From Aquipuribacter sp. SD81 (GTDB lineage Bacteria; Actinomycetota; Actinomycetes; Actinomycetales; JBBAYJ01), in contig NZ_JBBAYJ010000005.1 of assembly GCF_037153975.1 (NCBI RefSeq), forward strand, positions 62,001 to 126,000: a stretch of DNA of 64,000 nt, in the 5' to 3' direction. Made by a program: the position numbers and the translations under genes. The notes under the pieces are model-generated. The model saw only the letters and a list, made by a program, of their open reading frames with translations, was not told the DNA's origin and did not search any database. How positions within the stretch are numbered: position 1 is the first letter of the stretch; each line of letters starts with the position of its first letter. Of the stretch, positions 16,635 through 25,314 are shown piece after piece.

Positions 16635-17216
16635 TCAGCGCACGTGCCCCGTGTCGTTCCACTGCTCGACGGCCCGGTTGCCGTGCTCGTGGCCGAGCCG
16701 GCAGAGCGCGGCGGTCCCGAGGACGAAGCGGCGGCCCTCGACCGCGGGCAGCTCGAGCCAGCGGGCGGTGAGGACCCGGAGCAGGTGACCGTGCGCGACG
16801 AGCACGACGTCGCCGTCCACCTGCTCGACACGGGCGATGACGCGGTCGGCGCGCTCGCCGACGGCCTCCACGGCCTCGCCGTGCTGCAACGGGTGCGTCC
16901 AGACGGTCCAGCCGGGGACGTCCTCGGCCATCTCCGGGGTGGTGCGGCCCTCGGCCTCGCCGTAGTCCCACTCCAGCAGGTCCTCGACGAGCTCCGGCTC
17001 GCCGAGGCCCGCGAGGCGGCACGTGTCGACGGCGCGGCGCAGCGGGCTGCACAGGACGGCGGCGAAGGAGCGACCGCGCAGCGCCTCACCGGCCGCGCGG
17101 GCGTGCTCCTCCCCGGCCGGCGTCAGCTCGACGTCGGTGCGGCCGGTGTGCTTCTTGTCGCGGCTCCACTCGGTCTCGCCGTGGCGGAGCAGGGTGACGG
17201 TGCGCTCGTCGGCCAT
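16635..17216 (-). CDS. Histidine phosphatase family protein
   Basis: 193 aa; the start is the ATG at 17214-17216 (MADERTVTLLRHGETEW). RHGETEWS carries the phospho-accepting His, SPLRRAVDTC the second Arg, the acid is in LLEWDYGEAEGRT, and VAHGHLLR the second His: the complete active site of the phosphoglycerate-mutase-like phosphatases. Small soluble members act on sugar phosphates or related metabolites; this one is not assigned. Confidence 0.87.
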   Translation of the reverse strand: MADERTVTLLRHGETEWSRDKKHTGRTDVELTPAGEEHARAAGEALRGRSFAAVLCSPLRRAVDTCRLAGLGEPELVEDLLEWDYGEAEGRTTPEMAEDVPGWTVWTHPLQHGEAVEAVGERADRVIARVEQVDGDVVLVAHGHLLRVLTARWLELPAVEGRRFVLGTAALCRLGHEHGNRAVEQWNDTGHVR

Positions 17217-17260
17217 ACGGTCATCCGACCGGTCCGACGCCCGCGGCGCCACCTGGGCCC

Positions 17261-17320
17261 GAGGGGCCGCCGTGCGGGCGGCGGCCCCTCGGCCGGCGGT
17301 CGCCGGGTCGGCGGCCCCTC
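17261..17320 (-). terminator. Strong hairpin with a duplicated 5' arm
   Basis: On the minus strand, downstream of the 17319-17888 gene, GAGGGGCCGCCG (17290-17279) pairs perfectly with CGGCGGCCCCTC (17272-17261) around a 6-nt loop, a 12-bp GC stem. An identical second copy of the first arm lies at 17320-17309 and overlaps the stop codon of the gene, so two alternative stems are possible. No U-tract follows. Likely a terminator insulating the phosphatase gene. Confidence 0.6.
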
Positions 17321-17888
17321 AGGCGGCCTTCTTCAGGCGGACGGCCTGCTTCGCCCGGCCGAGGCGGCCCTTCGCCTGCGGCTCGGGGCGCTGCTGCTGG
17401 CTCTGCTGCGCGCCGAGCGCGACGATCGCGCCGGTGAGCACCGGCGTGGCCCACTGCAGGACCTTGAGCTGCTGCTGCGAGCTCGCCACCTCGTAGGGCG
17501 TGCGGCCCTCGGGCTCCGTGCTGCCCTCGACCGGGACGTGCTCCTTGCCGACCCTGGCGCCGAGGACGCCGCTCCACGCGGTGGTCGCCACGGCGGCGGC
17601 GGTCAGCAGGGTCTTGACGACGGTGTTGGCGGTGACGCCCTTCTGCTGCGCGACGCGGTCGCGGTTGGCGAGGACCAGGCCGAGCCCGCCGACGGCGTGC
17701 GCGGCGACCGCGACGACCTGGAACGGCGACCACTTGGCCCAGCCGGCCGCGGCGGTCGAGAGCTTCTCCTCGCGGTCGGTGGTGTCCGCGGCGCCGTTGA
17801 CGCCGACGGCGCCCATGAGGCTGCCGCCGAACCAGGCGGCACCGCCGAGGTCGTGGAGGGTCTGGGAGACGTACGCGGGACGAGACAT
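17319..17888 (-). CDS. Conserved membrane protein of unknown function
   Basis: 189 aa from ATG 17888. It has hydrophobic segments near residues 15-30, 55-75, 90-110 and 145-160, a Gln-rich patch (QQSQQQRP) and a basic C-terminal tail ending in KQAVRLKKAA. Members of this type occur in other actinobacteria as hypothetical proteins. No catalytic motif. It sits downstream of a sigma-factor gene on the same strand but is separated by 28 bp, so co-transcription is possible. Confidence 0.6.
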   Translation of the reverse strand: MSRPAYVSQTLHDLGGAAWFGGSLMGAVGVNGAADTTDREEKLSTAAAGWAKWSPFQVVAVAAHAVGGLGLVLANRDRVAQQKGVTANTVVKTLLTAAAVATTAWSGVLGARVGKEHVPVEGSTEPEGRTPYEVASSQQQLKVLQWATPVLTGAIVALGAQQSQQQRPEPQAKGRLGRAKQAVRLKKAA

Positions 17889-17916
17889 GGGCGCTGAGTA
17901 CCCCCCGTCCGCCGGC

Positions 17917-18954
17917 TCATGTACCGGCGGGGGTCCCGGGCTCGGGCAGCGGTGCCCCCGCGGGCAGGGTGGTCGGCAGGCCGAAGCGGGGGAACAGCCG
18001 CGTGTCGAGGAACGACGTGATGCCGCTGACGGCCCCGTCGTGCACCTCCAGCACGTGCACCGCCCACGCCGTGTGGCCCTTGGCGGGGTCCTCGAGGTCG
18101 ACCATCCGGTACTGCGCGACGGCCGGGCAGCCGTTGGCGCCGCGCGTGCGCACGAGCCGCGACCCGCGGCAGCCGTGCCCGGGTCCGAGCATCCACGCGC
18201 CGATGTCCTCCGCGCCGCGCAGCCACATGGCGAAGGGGGGCATGTTCTGGGTGGCGTCCGCGTGCAGGAGGGCGACGAAGGCGTCGATGTCGTAGCGCTC
18301 GAACGCGTCGAGGTAGCGCTCGAGGAGGAGCTGGTGGCGCTCGTCGAGGGGGTCGAGCGGGGCCTCGCGGCGCCCGTCCTGGTGCTCGGCGAGGGTCGCC
18401 CGTGCCCGCTGCAGCAGGCTGTTGGCCGAGGCGGTGCTCACCTCGAGCAGCCGGGCGACCTCCTCCGCGCGCCAGCGCAGCACGTCGCGGAGGATGAGGA
18501 CCGCGCGCTGCCGCGCCGGCAGGTGCTGCAGCGCGGCGACGAAGGCGAGCCGGACGGACTCGCGGTCGGCGGCGACGACGGCCGGGTCGACCCCCGAGGC
18601 GGCGCCGGCCGCGCCGACGGGCAGCGGCTCGAGCCACTCCTCGTGCGCGCGCACGTCGGCCAGGGACGCGGCCACCGGCTCGCTGGGGTCGCCGATCTCC
18701 AGCGGCCGGGCTCGCCGGGAGCGGCTGCCGATCGCGTCGATGCAGACGTTGGTCGCGATCCGGTACAGCCACGACCGCAGGCTCGAGCGGCCCTCGAACC
18801 GGTCGACGGCCCGCCACGCCCGGACCAGCGTGTCCTGCACGGCGTCCTCGGCGTCGTGCACCGAGCCGAGCATGCGGTAGCAGTAGCCGGTGAGCTCGCC
18901 GCGGAACGCGTCGAGGTCCACCTGTGCGGCCGCCGCGTCGAGCGTCTGCGTCAT
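17917..18954 (-). CDS. ECF-type RNA polymerase sigma factor with SnoaL-like C-terminus
   Basis: 345 aa from ATG 18952-18954. Region 2 is clear (ELTGYCYRMLGSVHDAEDAV, then SWLYRIATNVCIDA) and region 4 is LPARQRAVLILRDVLRW with VSTASANSLLQRAR. The extra ~130 residues form a SnoaL/NTF2-like domain (YLDAFERYDIDAFVALLHAD, AVHVLEVHDGAVSGIT), as in the SigJ/SigX5 groups. These factors have no dedicated anti-sigma; the C-terminal domain itself modulates activity. None is found nearby here, which agrees. Confidence 0.87.
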   Translation of the reverse strand: MTQTLDAAAAQVDLDAFRGELTGYCYRMLGSVHDAEDAVQDTLVRAWRAVDRFEGRSSLRSWLYRIATNVCIDAIGSRSRRARPLEIGDPSEPVAASLADVRAHEEWLEPLPVGAAGAASGVDPAVVAADRESVRLAFVAALQHLPARQRAVLILRDVLRWRAEEVARLLEVSTASANSLLQRARATLAEHQDGRREAPLDPLDERHQLLLERYLDAFERYDIDAFVALLHADATQNMPPFAMWLRGAEDIGAWMLGPGHGCRGSRLVRTRGANGCPAVAQYRMVDLEDPAKGHTAWAVHVLEVHDGAVSGITSFLDTRLFPRFGLPTTLPAGAPLPEPGTPAGT

Positions 18955-19131
18955 GACCGTGCCCCTCCGTCGTCGTGCTCCGCGAACGGTAGACCCCCGC
19001 GGCCGACACAGGGGGAGGCCTTTGCCCACCGTCCTCCGGACCGGGCTCCGGACCGACCCGGGTGGAGGGCCACGGGCCGGCAGACGGGTCCGGTCGGCAT
19101 GGCGGCCGCGGGCCCGGGGTACTGCCCCGGC

Positions 19132-19494
19132 ATGCCACGACACGACCTGACCGACGCCGAGCTCGACGAGCTGTGGGACGAGTTCCACACCGTCGTCAAC
19201 ATGACGAGCAAGGACCTGGCGGACTGGCTGCGCGTACGGGCTTCCGACGAGGACGCCGAGGCGTTCCTCGACGAGACCGGGCACATGCCGGGGCTGTCCA
19301 CCGGCCAGCACGTGCTGCGCATCCTCGGCCGGCGCAAGACCGACCTCGACGAGGTGGACGTGACGACCATGGCGCGGGTCGTCGAGCGCGTCCGCTCGCA
19401 GCGGCGCGAGGACCTGGAGCCCACGGCGGGCGACGCCGCCTGGCGGCACAAGCTGATGACGATCGGCCACGACCCGCTGCAGCCGGCGGACTGA
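19132..19494 (+). CDS. DUF3140 domain protein
   Basis: 120 aa from ATG 19132. Mostly helical and charged, with LWDEFHTVVNMTSKDLADWL near the start and a central ILGRRKTDLDEVDVTTM followed by WRHKLMTIGHDP, which I recognise as the actinobacterial DUF3140 pattern. A 'deacylase-like/DNA-binding' role has not been shown for the family, so no function is given. First of a rightward group that continues with the protease. Confidence 0.72.
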   Translation: MPRHDLTDAELDELWDEFHTVVNMTSKDLADWLRVRASDEDAEAFLDETGHMPGLSTGQHVLRILGRRKTDLDEVDVTTMARVVERVRSQRREDLEPTAGDAAWRHKLMTIGHDPLQPAD

Positions 19495-19540
19495 GCGCCG
19501 CCTCCGGGCGTGTGTCCGGGGGTCGGGGCAGGCTGTCGCC

Positions 19541-20560
19541 ATGCAGCTGGACCACGTGCGAGAGCTCAAGGCGGCCTGGGCGGCGTGGGCGGCCGCCCCC
19601 ACGCAGGCCCCCACCGACCGCGCCGGGGCGCGGCCCAGCGCGGCCGAGGCGCTCCCGCCGCCCGAGCCGGCCGCCGTGGCGCTGGGCGCCACGCGCACCG
19701 GGTCCGGCTACGGCCTCGCCGTGCGCTACCGGGAGGAGGGACCGGCCGTCAGCCGGCTCGTCGAGCGCATGCGCGAGGAGGTGGGCGAGGCCGAGCTCGA
19801 CGTGCGGCACGTCGGTGCGGTGCGGGCGCTCGCCCTCGACCCGCAGTGGGCACCCGACCCGTCGTCGCGCGCCGCGGTCGACGTCGGCCGCCTCCGCTCG
19901 CGGCTGCGGCCGCTCGTCGTGGGGGCCTCGGTCGCGCACGAGCGCGTCACGGCCGGCACCGTCGGGGCGTTCGTACGGGCGGACGGCGCGTGGTTCGTGC
20001 TGTCCAACAGCCACGTGCTCGCCCGATCCGGGCTCGCCTCACCGGGTGACGTCGTGCTGCAGCCCGGCCCGGCCGACGGCGGGGTCGGGGCGGACCGGAT
20101 CGGCGTCCTGGACCGGGCGGTCCCGCTGGCGGCGGAACGTGCGAACGCGGTCGACGCCGCCCTCGCGCGGCTGGACGACGGCGTCGAGGTCGACCTCTCC
20201 GGCGCACCCACGGCCACCGCGCTGCTCGACGGCGACGAGCCGGTCGAGAAGACAGGGCGCACGACAGGAGCGACGACGGGACGGGTGAGCGCGATCGAGG
20301 TCGACGACGTCGTCGTCGACTTCGGCCCGGGCGTCGGCCTGCTGCGCTTCGACGGGCAGGTCGAGGTGCAGGGCGAGGGCCGCTCCTTCTCCGCCGGTGG
20401 TGACTCCGGCTCCCTCGTCCGGCTCGCCGGCGGGGGTGCGGGCGTCGGCCTCCTCTTCGCCGGCAGCGAGCAGGGCGGGCCCGGTGGGACCGGACTCACC
20501 TACTGCAACGTGCTCGACGACGTGCTCGCCGCGCTCGGGGTGGCGCTCCCGACGTCCTGA
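19541..20560 (+). CDS. Trypsin-like serine protease, intracellular
   Basis: 339 aa from ATG 19541. The C-terminal half is a chymotrypsin-fold protease: His158 in VLSNSHVL, Asp205 in NAVDAALARL, Ser289 in SAGGDSGSLV, plus KTGRTTGATTGRVS (237-250) before the serine. No signal peptide or membrane segment is seen, so it should be cytoplasmic. The N-terminal part (about 45-145) contains a small alpha/beta module resembling the next gene's product. Such proteases without a signal are often seen in conflict or regulatory settings; target unknown. Confidence 0.8.
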   Translation: MQLDHVRELKAAWAAWAAAPTQAPTDRAGARPSAAEALPPPEPAAVALGATRTGSGYGLAVRYREEGPAVSRLVERMREEVGEAELDVRHVGAVRALALDPQWAPDPSSRAAVDVGRLRSRLRPLVVGASVAHERVTAGTVGAFVRADGAWFVLSNSHVLARSGLASPGDVVLQPGPADGGVGADRIGVLDRAVPLAAERANAVDAALARLDDGVEVDLSGAPTATALLDGDEPVEKTGRTTGATTGRVSAIEVDDVVVDFGPGVGLLRFDGQVEVQGEGRSFSAGGDSGSLVRLAGGGAGVGLLFAGSEQGGPGGTGLTYCNVLDDVLAALGVALPTS

Positions 20561-20615
20561 GCGCCGGGGCGCGCACCCCTGGCGCACGTGGCCCTGCAGG
20601 GCCGACCATGCACAG

Positions 20616-20876
20616 GTGACCGACCGGGACGCCGCTCGCGCGGCCAAGGACCACCTGCGCACCAGGCTGCAGGGGCTGCCGGGGGTCGGGGGGATCGGCC
20701 TCGGGCGCCGGCACGGCGGCTACGTCATCACCGTGACGGTCGCCCGGGAGGAGACGTGCGCCCACGTGCCGGGGCACTACGAGGGGGTCGACGTGGAGGT
20801 CCGGGTGGGCGGCGCCGTGGCGGCGCTCCCCGCGGCGGGGACGGCGGACACGCACGAGGGTGCCCGCGAGGAGTAG
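20616..20876 (+). CDS. Small protein resembling the N-terminal module of the protease
   Basis: 86 aa from GTG 20616. The order is a helix (ARAAKDHLRTRLQGL), a glycine turn GVGGIGLGRRHGGYVITVTV, then a strand-rich EGVDVEVRVGGAV. The neighbouring protease shows the same order at residues 50-95 (GATRTGSGYGLAVRY ... ELDVRHVGAV). The small alpha/beta domain may be a propeptide-like chaperone, inhibitor or recruitment module encoded in trans. This is based on pattern, not alignment. Confidence 0.55.
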   Translation: MTDRDAARAAKDHLRTRLQGLPGVGGIGLGRRHGGYVITVTVAREETCAHVPGHYEGVDVEVRVGGAVAALPAAGTADTHEGAREE

Positions 20877-20926
20877 CCCGCCCCGCCGCGCCCGCCGACG
20901 TGCAGGCCCGGACGCGCCGCCCGAGG

Positions 20927-21364
20927 ATGGCGGACGTGGAGCTCGCGACCGCCGTCACGTACGCCACCGAGAACCGCCGCAGCGTGCTCATCACGCTGCG
21001 CCGCGACGGGAGGCCCCAGTCGTCGAACGTCATGCACGTCGTGGAGGACGGCAGCCTGCTCGTGTCCGTGACCGACGACCGGGCGAAGACGCGCAACGCC
21101 CGGCGCGACCCTCGGGTGTCGCTGCACGTGAGCGCACCGGACTTCTGGAGCTACGTCGTCATCGACGGGCGCGCCGAGCTGCTCCCGCCCGCCGAGGACC
21201 CCCACGACGAGACCGTCGAGGCACTGGTCCGGTACTACCGGCGCGCGGCCGGCGAGCACCCCGACTGGGACGAGTACCGCGAGGTCATGGTGCGGGAGCG
21301 GCGTCTGCTGCTCGCGGTCCGTCCCGAGCGCGCGTACGGGATGCTGCCGGGGGCGGGCGCGTGA
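20927..21364 (+). CDS. PPOX class flavin/F420-binding family protein
   Basis: 145 aa from ATG 20927. It has the split-barrel pattern of pyridoxamine-phosphate-oxidase-like proteins: SVLITLRRDGRPQSSNVMHV, LLVSVTDDRAKTRNARRDPRV and FWSYVVIDGRAELL. The AKTRNARRDPRV segment is typical of the actinobacterial F420-dependent subgroup. It probably binds F420 or FMN and reduces an unknown substrate. Coupled to the next gene by GTGA. Confidence 0.8.
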   Translation: MADVELATAVTYATENRRSVLITLRRDGRPQSSNVMHVVEDGSLLVSVTDDRAKTRNARRDPRVSLHVSAPDFWSYVVIDGRAELLPPAEDPHDETVEALVRYYRRAAGEHPDWDEYREVMVRERRLLLAVRPERAYGMLPGAGA

Positions 21365-21807
21365 GCGGCCTGCCGCAGGACGGGCCGGACGAGGCCCACC
21401 GGGTGCCCGACGGCGTCGGTCAGGACACCGTCGAGGCGCTCGGGAAGCTGAGCGAGGCGCTGGAGGCGCTCGAGGTCGCCCGCGGGCACCTGTACGAGTT
21501 CCACCGGCTGTCCGGGCGCACCGACATCCAGCTCGGCGACGCCCTGGACGCGCTGGAGGAGGCCGGGCACGGCGACCTCGCTGCCCGCGTGCGCGAGGAC
21601 ATGCACGGCCGCAACGTGCTGGCCGGACGGTGGACGTTCCAGGTGGTCGAGGAGTACGACGACGGCTACTGGTCGCGGTTCCGGCACTGGGAGGCCACGG
21701 CCCGCGAGGAGCTCGTCGGTGGGCGCCGGCACCTGCTGGAGGCGCAGATGAAGGAGGCCGAGCGCTCCCGCGGCCGCGAGGGCCACGAGGCGCGTCCGAA
21801 CCCCTGA
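21361..21807 (+). CDS. Conserved helical protein of unknown function
   Basis: 148 aa from GTG 21361, overlapping the PPOX stop. It is strongly helical and charged with SEALEALEVARGHLYEFHRL, then DALEEAGHGDLAARVREDM and a Trp/Tyr-rich YDDGYWSRFRHWE. No motif or named family. Similar proteins occur as hypothetical in other actinobacteria. Its stop is 10 bp from the stop of the convergent peptidase. Confidence 0.6.
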   Translation: MSGLPQDGPDEAHRVPDGVGQDTVEALGKLSEALEALEVARGHLYEFHRLSGRTDIQLGDALDALEEAGHGDLAARVREDMHGRNVLAGRWTFQVVEEYDDGYWSRFRHWEATAREELVGGRRHLLEAQMKEAERSRGREGHEARPNP

Positions 21808-21817
21808 CGGGAAGGCG

Positions 21818-22699
21818 CTACAGGCCCTCGGCCGCGAACGTGTCGCACGCGGCGAGCGTGCCCTCCTCGTAGCCGCGCGTGAACCAGCGCTGCCGCTCCT
21901 CGCTCGAGCCGTGCGTCCACGTGTGCGGGTCCACCTGGCCGCCGGAGGCCTCCTGGATGCGGTCGTCGCCGACCGCCTCGGCGGCCGACAGCGCGTCCGC
22001 GAGCTGCTCGGCCGTCACCGGCTCGAGGAACGTCACCCCGGTGTCGGGATCGACCGTCGTGGCGGCCGCGCCCACCCACATGCCCGCGAAGCAATCGGCC
22101 TGCAGCTCCAGGCGGACCTGGCCCGAGCCCGAGCCGGCCTGGCTGCGGTCGGTCGAGGACATGACCCCGGTGATGTTCTGGATGTGGTGGCCGTACTCGT
22201 GGGCCGTCACGTACATCTCCGCGAGCGGGCCGTCGGAGGCGCCGAAGCGGCTCTGCAGGGTGTCGTAGAAGGCGAGGTCGAGGTAGATCGACTGGTCGGG
22301 CGGGCAGTAGAACGGGCCGGTGGCGGCGCTCGCCTGCCCGCACCCGGACTGCGTCGAGTCCTGGAACTCGTAGACCTCCGGCCGCGGCACCTCGCCCTCG
22401 GCGCCGGCCTCGGCGAGGACGCTCGCCCAGTACGCGTCGAGCGACTGCACGGTCGCCGAGAGCCGGCACCGCTGGTCGGTGTTCGCCTGCTCGGCGGTGC
22501 ACTGCCCGACGGTGCCCTCCTGCTCCTGCTGGCCGCCCCCGGCCGCCCCCTCGAGCACCGGCCCGATGTCGACGCCGGTGAACTGGAAGACGAGGAAGCC
22601 GACGACCGCGAGCAGCCCCGCACCGCCACCCGCGATCGCCCCGCCGCGCCGGCTGCGCACGCGGCCGCCCTCGAAGCTGCCGCCCTCGTTGAAGGTCAC
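21818..22699 (-). CDS. Neutral zinc metallopeptidase, YpfJ type
   Basis: 293 aa from GTG 22699. An N-terminal cytoplasmic Gly/Arg tail is followed by one membrane segment (about 20-43). The catalytic region has HEYGHH with the zinc histidines and the glutamate, then ELQADCFAG with the third ligand, the family pattern of putative neutral zinc metallopeptidases. Expected to be membrane-bound with the active site outside. Substrate unknown. Confidence 0.88.
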   Translation of the reverse strand: MTFNEGGSFEGGRVRSRRGGAIAGGGAGLLAVVGFLVFQFTGVDIGPVLEGAAGGGQQEQEGTVGQCTAEQANTDQRCRLSATVQSLDAYWASVLAEAGAEGEVPRPEVYEFQDSTQSGCGQASAATGPFYCPPDQSIYLDLAFYDTLQSRFGASDGPLAEMYVTAHEYGHHIQNITGVMSSTDRSQAGSGSGQVRLELQADCFAGMWVGAAATTVDPDTGVTFLEPVTAEQLADALSAAEAVGDDRIQEASGGQVDPHTWTHGSSEERQRWFTRGYEEGTLAACDTFAAEGL

Positions 22700-22708
22700 G
22701 ACCGGACG

Positions 22709-24025
22709 CTAGGGCCGCCCGCTCTCCCGCGCGCGCCAGGTGCCGCGGTCGAGGCGGTTCATGACCGGCGTCGAGGTGACGCCGTGCACGAGCACCGACA
22801 GCAGGATGGTGAAGGCGACCGTCGCCCACAGCTCGCTGATCTCGCTGAACGCGCCCTCGCCGGCCGCGTACGCGAGGTAGTAGATGGAGCCGATCCCGCG
22901 CACGCCGAAGAAGCCCAGCGCGAGGTGCTGCCCGCGCGTCCCCTGCGCCCCGACGAGCGACAGGACGCCGCTGACCGGCCGGATGACGAGCACGAGGAGC
23001 ACGGCCGTGGCCGCCCCCGCCCACGTGAGGTCGTCGAGCAGGCCGCGGGCCGAGGCGACGCCGAGCAGCAGGAGCAGGACCATCGTGAGGATCTGCTCGA
23101 CCTGCTCGATGAACGAGTGGAGCACCTGGTGGTACTCGTGGTCGCGCTCGTGGCGGCGGATGGCGAGGGCGGCGGCGAAGACGGCGAGGAAGCCGTAGCC
23201 CTGCAGGGTCTCGGCGACGCCGTAGGCGAGCAGGACGGCACCGAGGGCGACGACCGCCTCCCCGGCCTCCGCGAAGCGCCACTCCGGGCGGGGCGCGCGG
23301 AAGGCCAGGCGCGCGAGCACCCACCCGACGGCCCAGCCGACCGCGACCCCTATGGCGATCTTGCCGACGAGCTCCCACGCGAGCCAGCGCCAGCCCCACT
23401 CGGCGACGCTCACCGTCGAGCCGACGAAGACGGCGAGGTAGACGAACGGGAAAGCGAGGCCGTCGTTGAGGCCCGCCTCGCTCGTGAGCCCGAACCGGAC
23501 CTCGTCGTCCTCGCCGTCGTTGGGGCCCTGCAGCTGCACGTCGCCGGCGAGCACCGGGTCGGTGGGCGCGAGCACCGCGGCGAGCAGGAGCGCGCTCGCC
23601 GGCAGCAGGCCCATGAGCCCCCAGCCGAGCAGCGCGACGGCCGCGATGGTGAGCGGCATCGCGATGCCGAGCAGCCGCCACGTCGTGCCCCAGCGGCGCC
23701 ACGAGAACGGGCGGTCGATGGCGAGCCCGACGCCGAGGATGGCGGTGATGACGGCGACCTCGGCGAGGCGCTCGGTGAGCTCGTCGCCGTTGAGGACGTC
23801 GATCTCCGGCAGCGGCAGCGGCAGCAGGCCGACGAGCAGCCCGACGGCGGTGAAGCCCATCGCCACCGACACCGCGTGGTTGCGGATGAGCCGCGGCAGG
23901 GCGGCCGCGACGACGAAGCCGAGCCCACCGACGACGTACACGACGTCCGAGCTCGTGATCTCGGGGGTCGGCAGCTCTGTCGTCGTCGCCGACAGCTGCA
24001 CGACCAGGGCGTGGGGCTCCGGCAC
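22709..24025 (-). CDS. Cation:proton antiporter, CPA1/NhaP type
   Basis: 438 aa from GTG 24025, with about 12 hydrophobic helices. Recognisable elements are the acidic pair region LAPTDPVLAGDVQLQG, SEAGLNDGLAFPFVYLAV (the ND motif of Na+/H+ exchangers) and GFFGVRGIGSIYYLAYA near the end. It should exchange protons for Na+ or K+ at the membrane. Only 26 bp separate its start from the divergent gene at 24052, so the two promoters must overlap the opposing coding start. Confidence 0.87.
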   Translation of the reverse strand: MPEPHALVVQLSATTTELPTPEITSSDVVYVVGGLGFVVAAALPRLIRNHAVSVAMGFTAVGLLVGLLPLPLPEIDVLNGDELTERLAEVAVITAILGVGLAIDRPFSWRRWGTTWRLLGIAMPLTIAAVALLGWGLMGLLPASALLLAAVLAPTDPVLAGDVQLQGPNDGEDDEVRFGLTSEAGLNDGLAFPFVYLAVFVGSTVSVAEWGWRWLAWELVGKIAIGVAVGWAVGWVLARLAFRAPRPEWRFAEAGEAVVALGAVLLAYGVAETLQGYGFLAVFAAALAIRRHERDHEYHQVLHSFIEQVEQILTMVLLLLLGVASARGLLDDLTWAGAATAVLLVLVIRPVSGVLSLVGAQGTRGQHLALGFFGVRGIGSIYYLAYAAGEGAFSEISELWATVAFTILLSVLVHGVTSTPVMNRLDRGTWRARESGRP

Positions 24026-24051
24026 CGGCGAAGCCTGCCACGTACCGTGCC

Positions 24052-25314
24052 GTGGTGACGCAGCGGGAGCGGGACCTCGACGTCGTCGTCCACGGGGCGA
24101 CCGGGTTCACCGGTCGGCTCGTCGCGCGCTACCTGCGCGACGCCGCCCCCGCCGGCGTCGCCGTGGGGCTGTCCGGCCGCTCGAGCGACCGGCTGCGCGA
24201 GGCGCGGGAGGCGCTCGGCCCCCGCGCCGCCGGGTGGCAGCTGCTCCGCACCGACAGCGCCGACGACGCCGACGTCGCTGCGCTCGCCGCCCGCGCGTCG
24301 GTGGTCGTGAGCACGGTGGGCCCCTACGCCCGCCACGGCCTGCCGCTGGTGCGCGCGTGCGCGGCCGCGGGCACCGACTACGTCGACCTCACGGGCGAGG
24401 TGCCGTTCATGCGCGCGAGCATCGACGCGGCGCACGAGGAGGCAGCACGCACCGGTGCGCGGGTGGTGCACGCGTGCGGCTTCGACTCCGTGCCCTCCGA
24501 CCTCGGCGTGCACCTGCTCGCGCGGGCGGCGCGTGAGCACGGCCTCGGCACGCTGACCCGCACGAGGTTCGTGCTGACGGGCGCGAGCGGCGGGGTGAGC
24601 GGCGGCACGGTCGCGAGCGCCCGGGGCCTGCTGGAGAGCGCCGGGGAGGACCCGCGGACCCGCCGGCTCGTCGCCGACGCGTACGCCCTGAGCCCGGACC
24701 GCGGCCGGGAGCCGGACCGGACGGTGGCGGCCGGGCCGGGCGACGGCGCCGACCCCTCGGGGGTCGAGTGGGACCCGGTGACCGGCCGCTGGCTCGCGCC
24801 GTTCGTCATGCACCAGGTGAACAGCCGCGTCGTGCGGCGCTCCAACGCCGTGACCGGTTGGTCGTACGGCCGCGGGTTCACCTACCGGGAGGCGGTCGGG
24901 CTGCCCGGACGGTGGCGGGGCGCCCCGCTCGCCGCCGGGCTCGCGGCCGGCACCGCGGCCGTCGCGGCGGCGGCGTCGCTGCCGCCCACCCGTCGTCTGC
25001 TCGACGGCGTCCTCGAGCGTGTCCTGCCCGCGGCCGGGACCGGTCCGGACGAGCGGACGATGACGGAGGGGTGGTTCGCCGTCCGGCTGCACAGCACCAC
25101 GAGCACCGGCCGGCTCGTGCAGGCGCGGATCCGCTCGCAGGGCGACCCCGGGTACGTCTCGACCGCACGCATGCTCGGGGAGTCCGCGCTCGCGCTCGTG
25201 CTCGACCGCGCCGGCCTGCCCGACCGCGCGGGCGTCCTCACGCCGGCCACGGCGCTCGGCGACGTGCTCGTCACCCGGCTGCGGGCGGCCGGCACGACGC
25301 TCGAGGTCCTCTAG
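24052..25314 (+). CDS. Saccharopine-dehydrogenase-like / trans-acting enoyl reductase family protein
   Basis: 420 aa from GTG 24052 (the adjacent GTG at 24055 is possible). An NAD(P)-binding Rossmann start is clear: VVVHGATGFTGRLVARYL, then VVVSTVGPYARHG, YVDLTGEV and HACGFDSVPSDLG, typical of the family that includes mycobacterial Rv2449c/Rv2953-like enoyl reductases. A hydrophobic segment near residues 290-320 suggests membrane contact. Lipid reduction is inferred from the family. Confidence 0.82.
   Translation: MVTQRERDLDVVVHGATGFTGRLVARYLRDAAPAGVAVGLSGRSSDRLREAREALGPRAAGWQLLRTDSADDADVAALAARASVVVSTVGPYARHGLPLVRACAAAGTDYVDLTGEVPFMRASIDAAHEEAARTGARVVHACGFDSVPSDLGVHLLARAAREHGLGTLTRTRFVLTGASGGVSGGTVASARGLLESAGEDPRTRRLVADAYALSPDRGREPDRTVAAGPGDGADPSGVEWDPVTGRWLAPFVMHQVNSRVVRRSNAVTGWSYGRGFTYREAVGLPGRWRGAPLAAGLAAGTAAVAAAASLPPTRRLLDGVLERVLPAAGTGPDERTMTEGWFAVRLHSTTSTGRLVQARIRSQGDPGYVSTARMLGESALALVLDRAGLPDRAGVLTPATALGDVLVTRLRAAGTTLEVL

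Noticed and set aside
21666-24110. A minus-strand open frame of 814 codons across 21.7-24.1 kb
   Set aside because: It covers the zinc peptidase and antiporter genes in a different frame with Arg/Gly-rich translation; the in-frame genes have clear family motifs.
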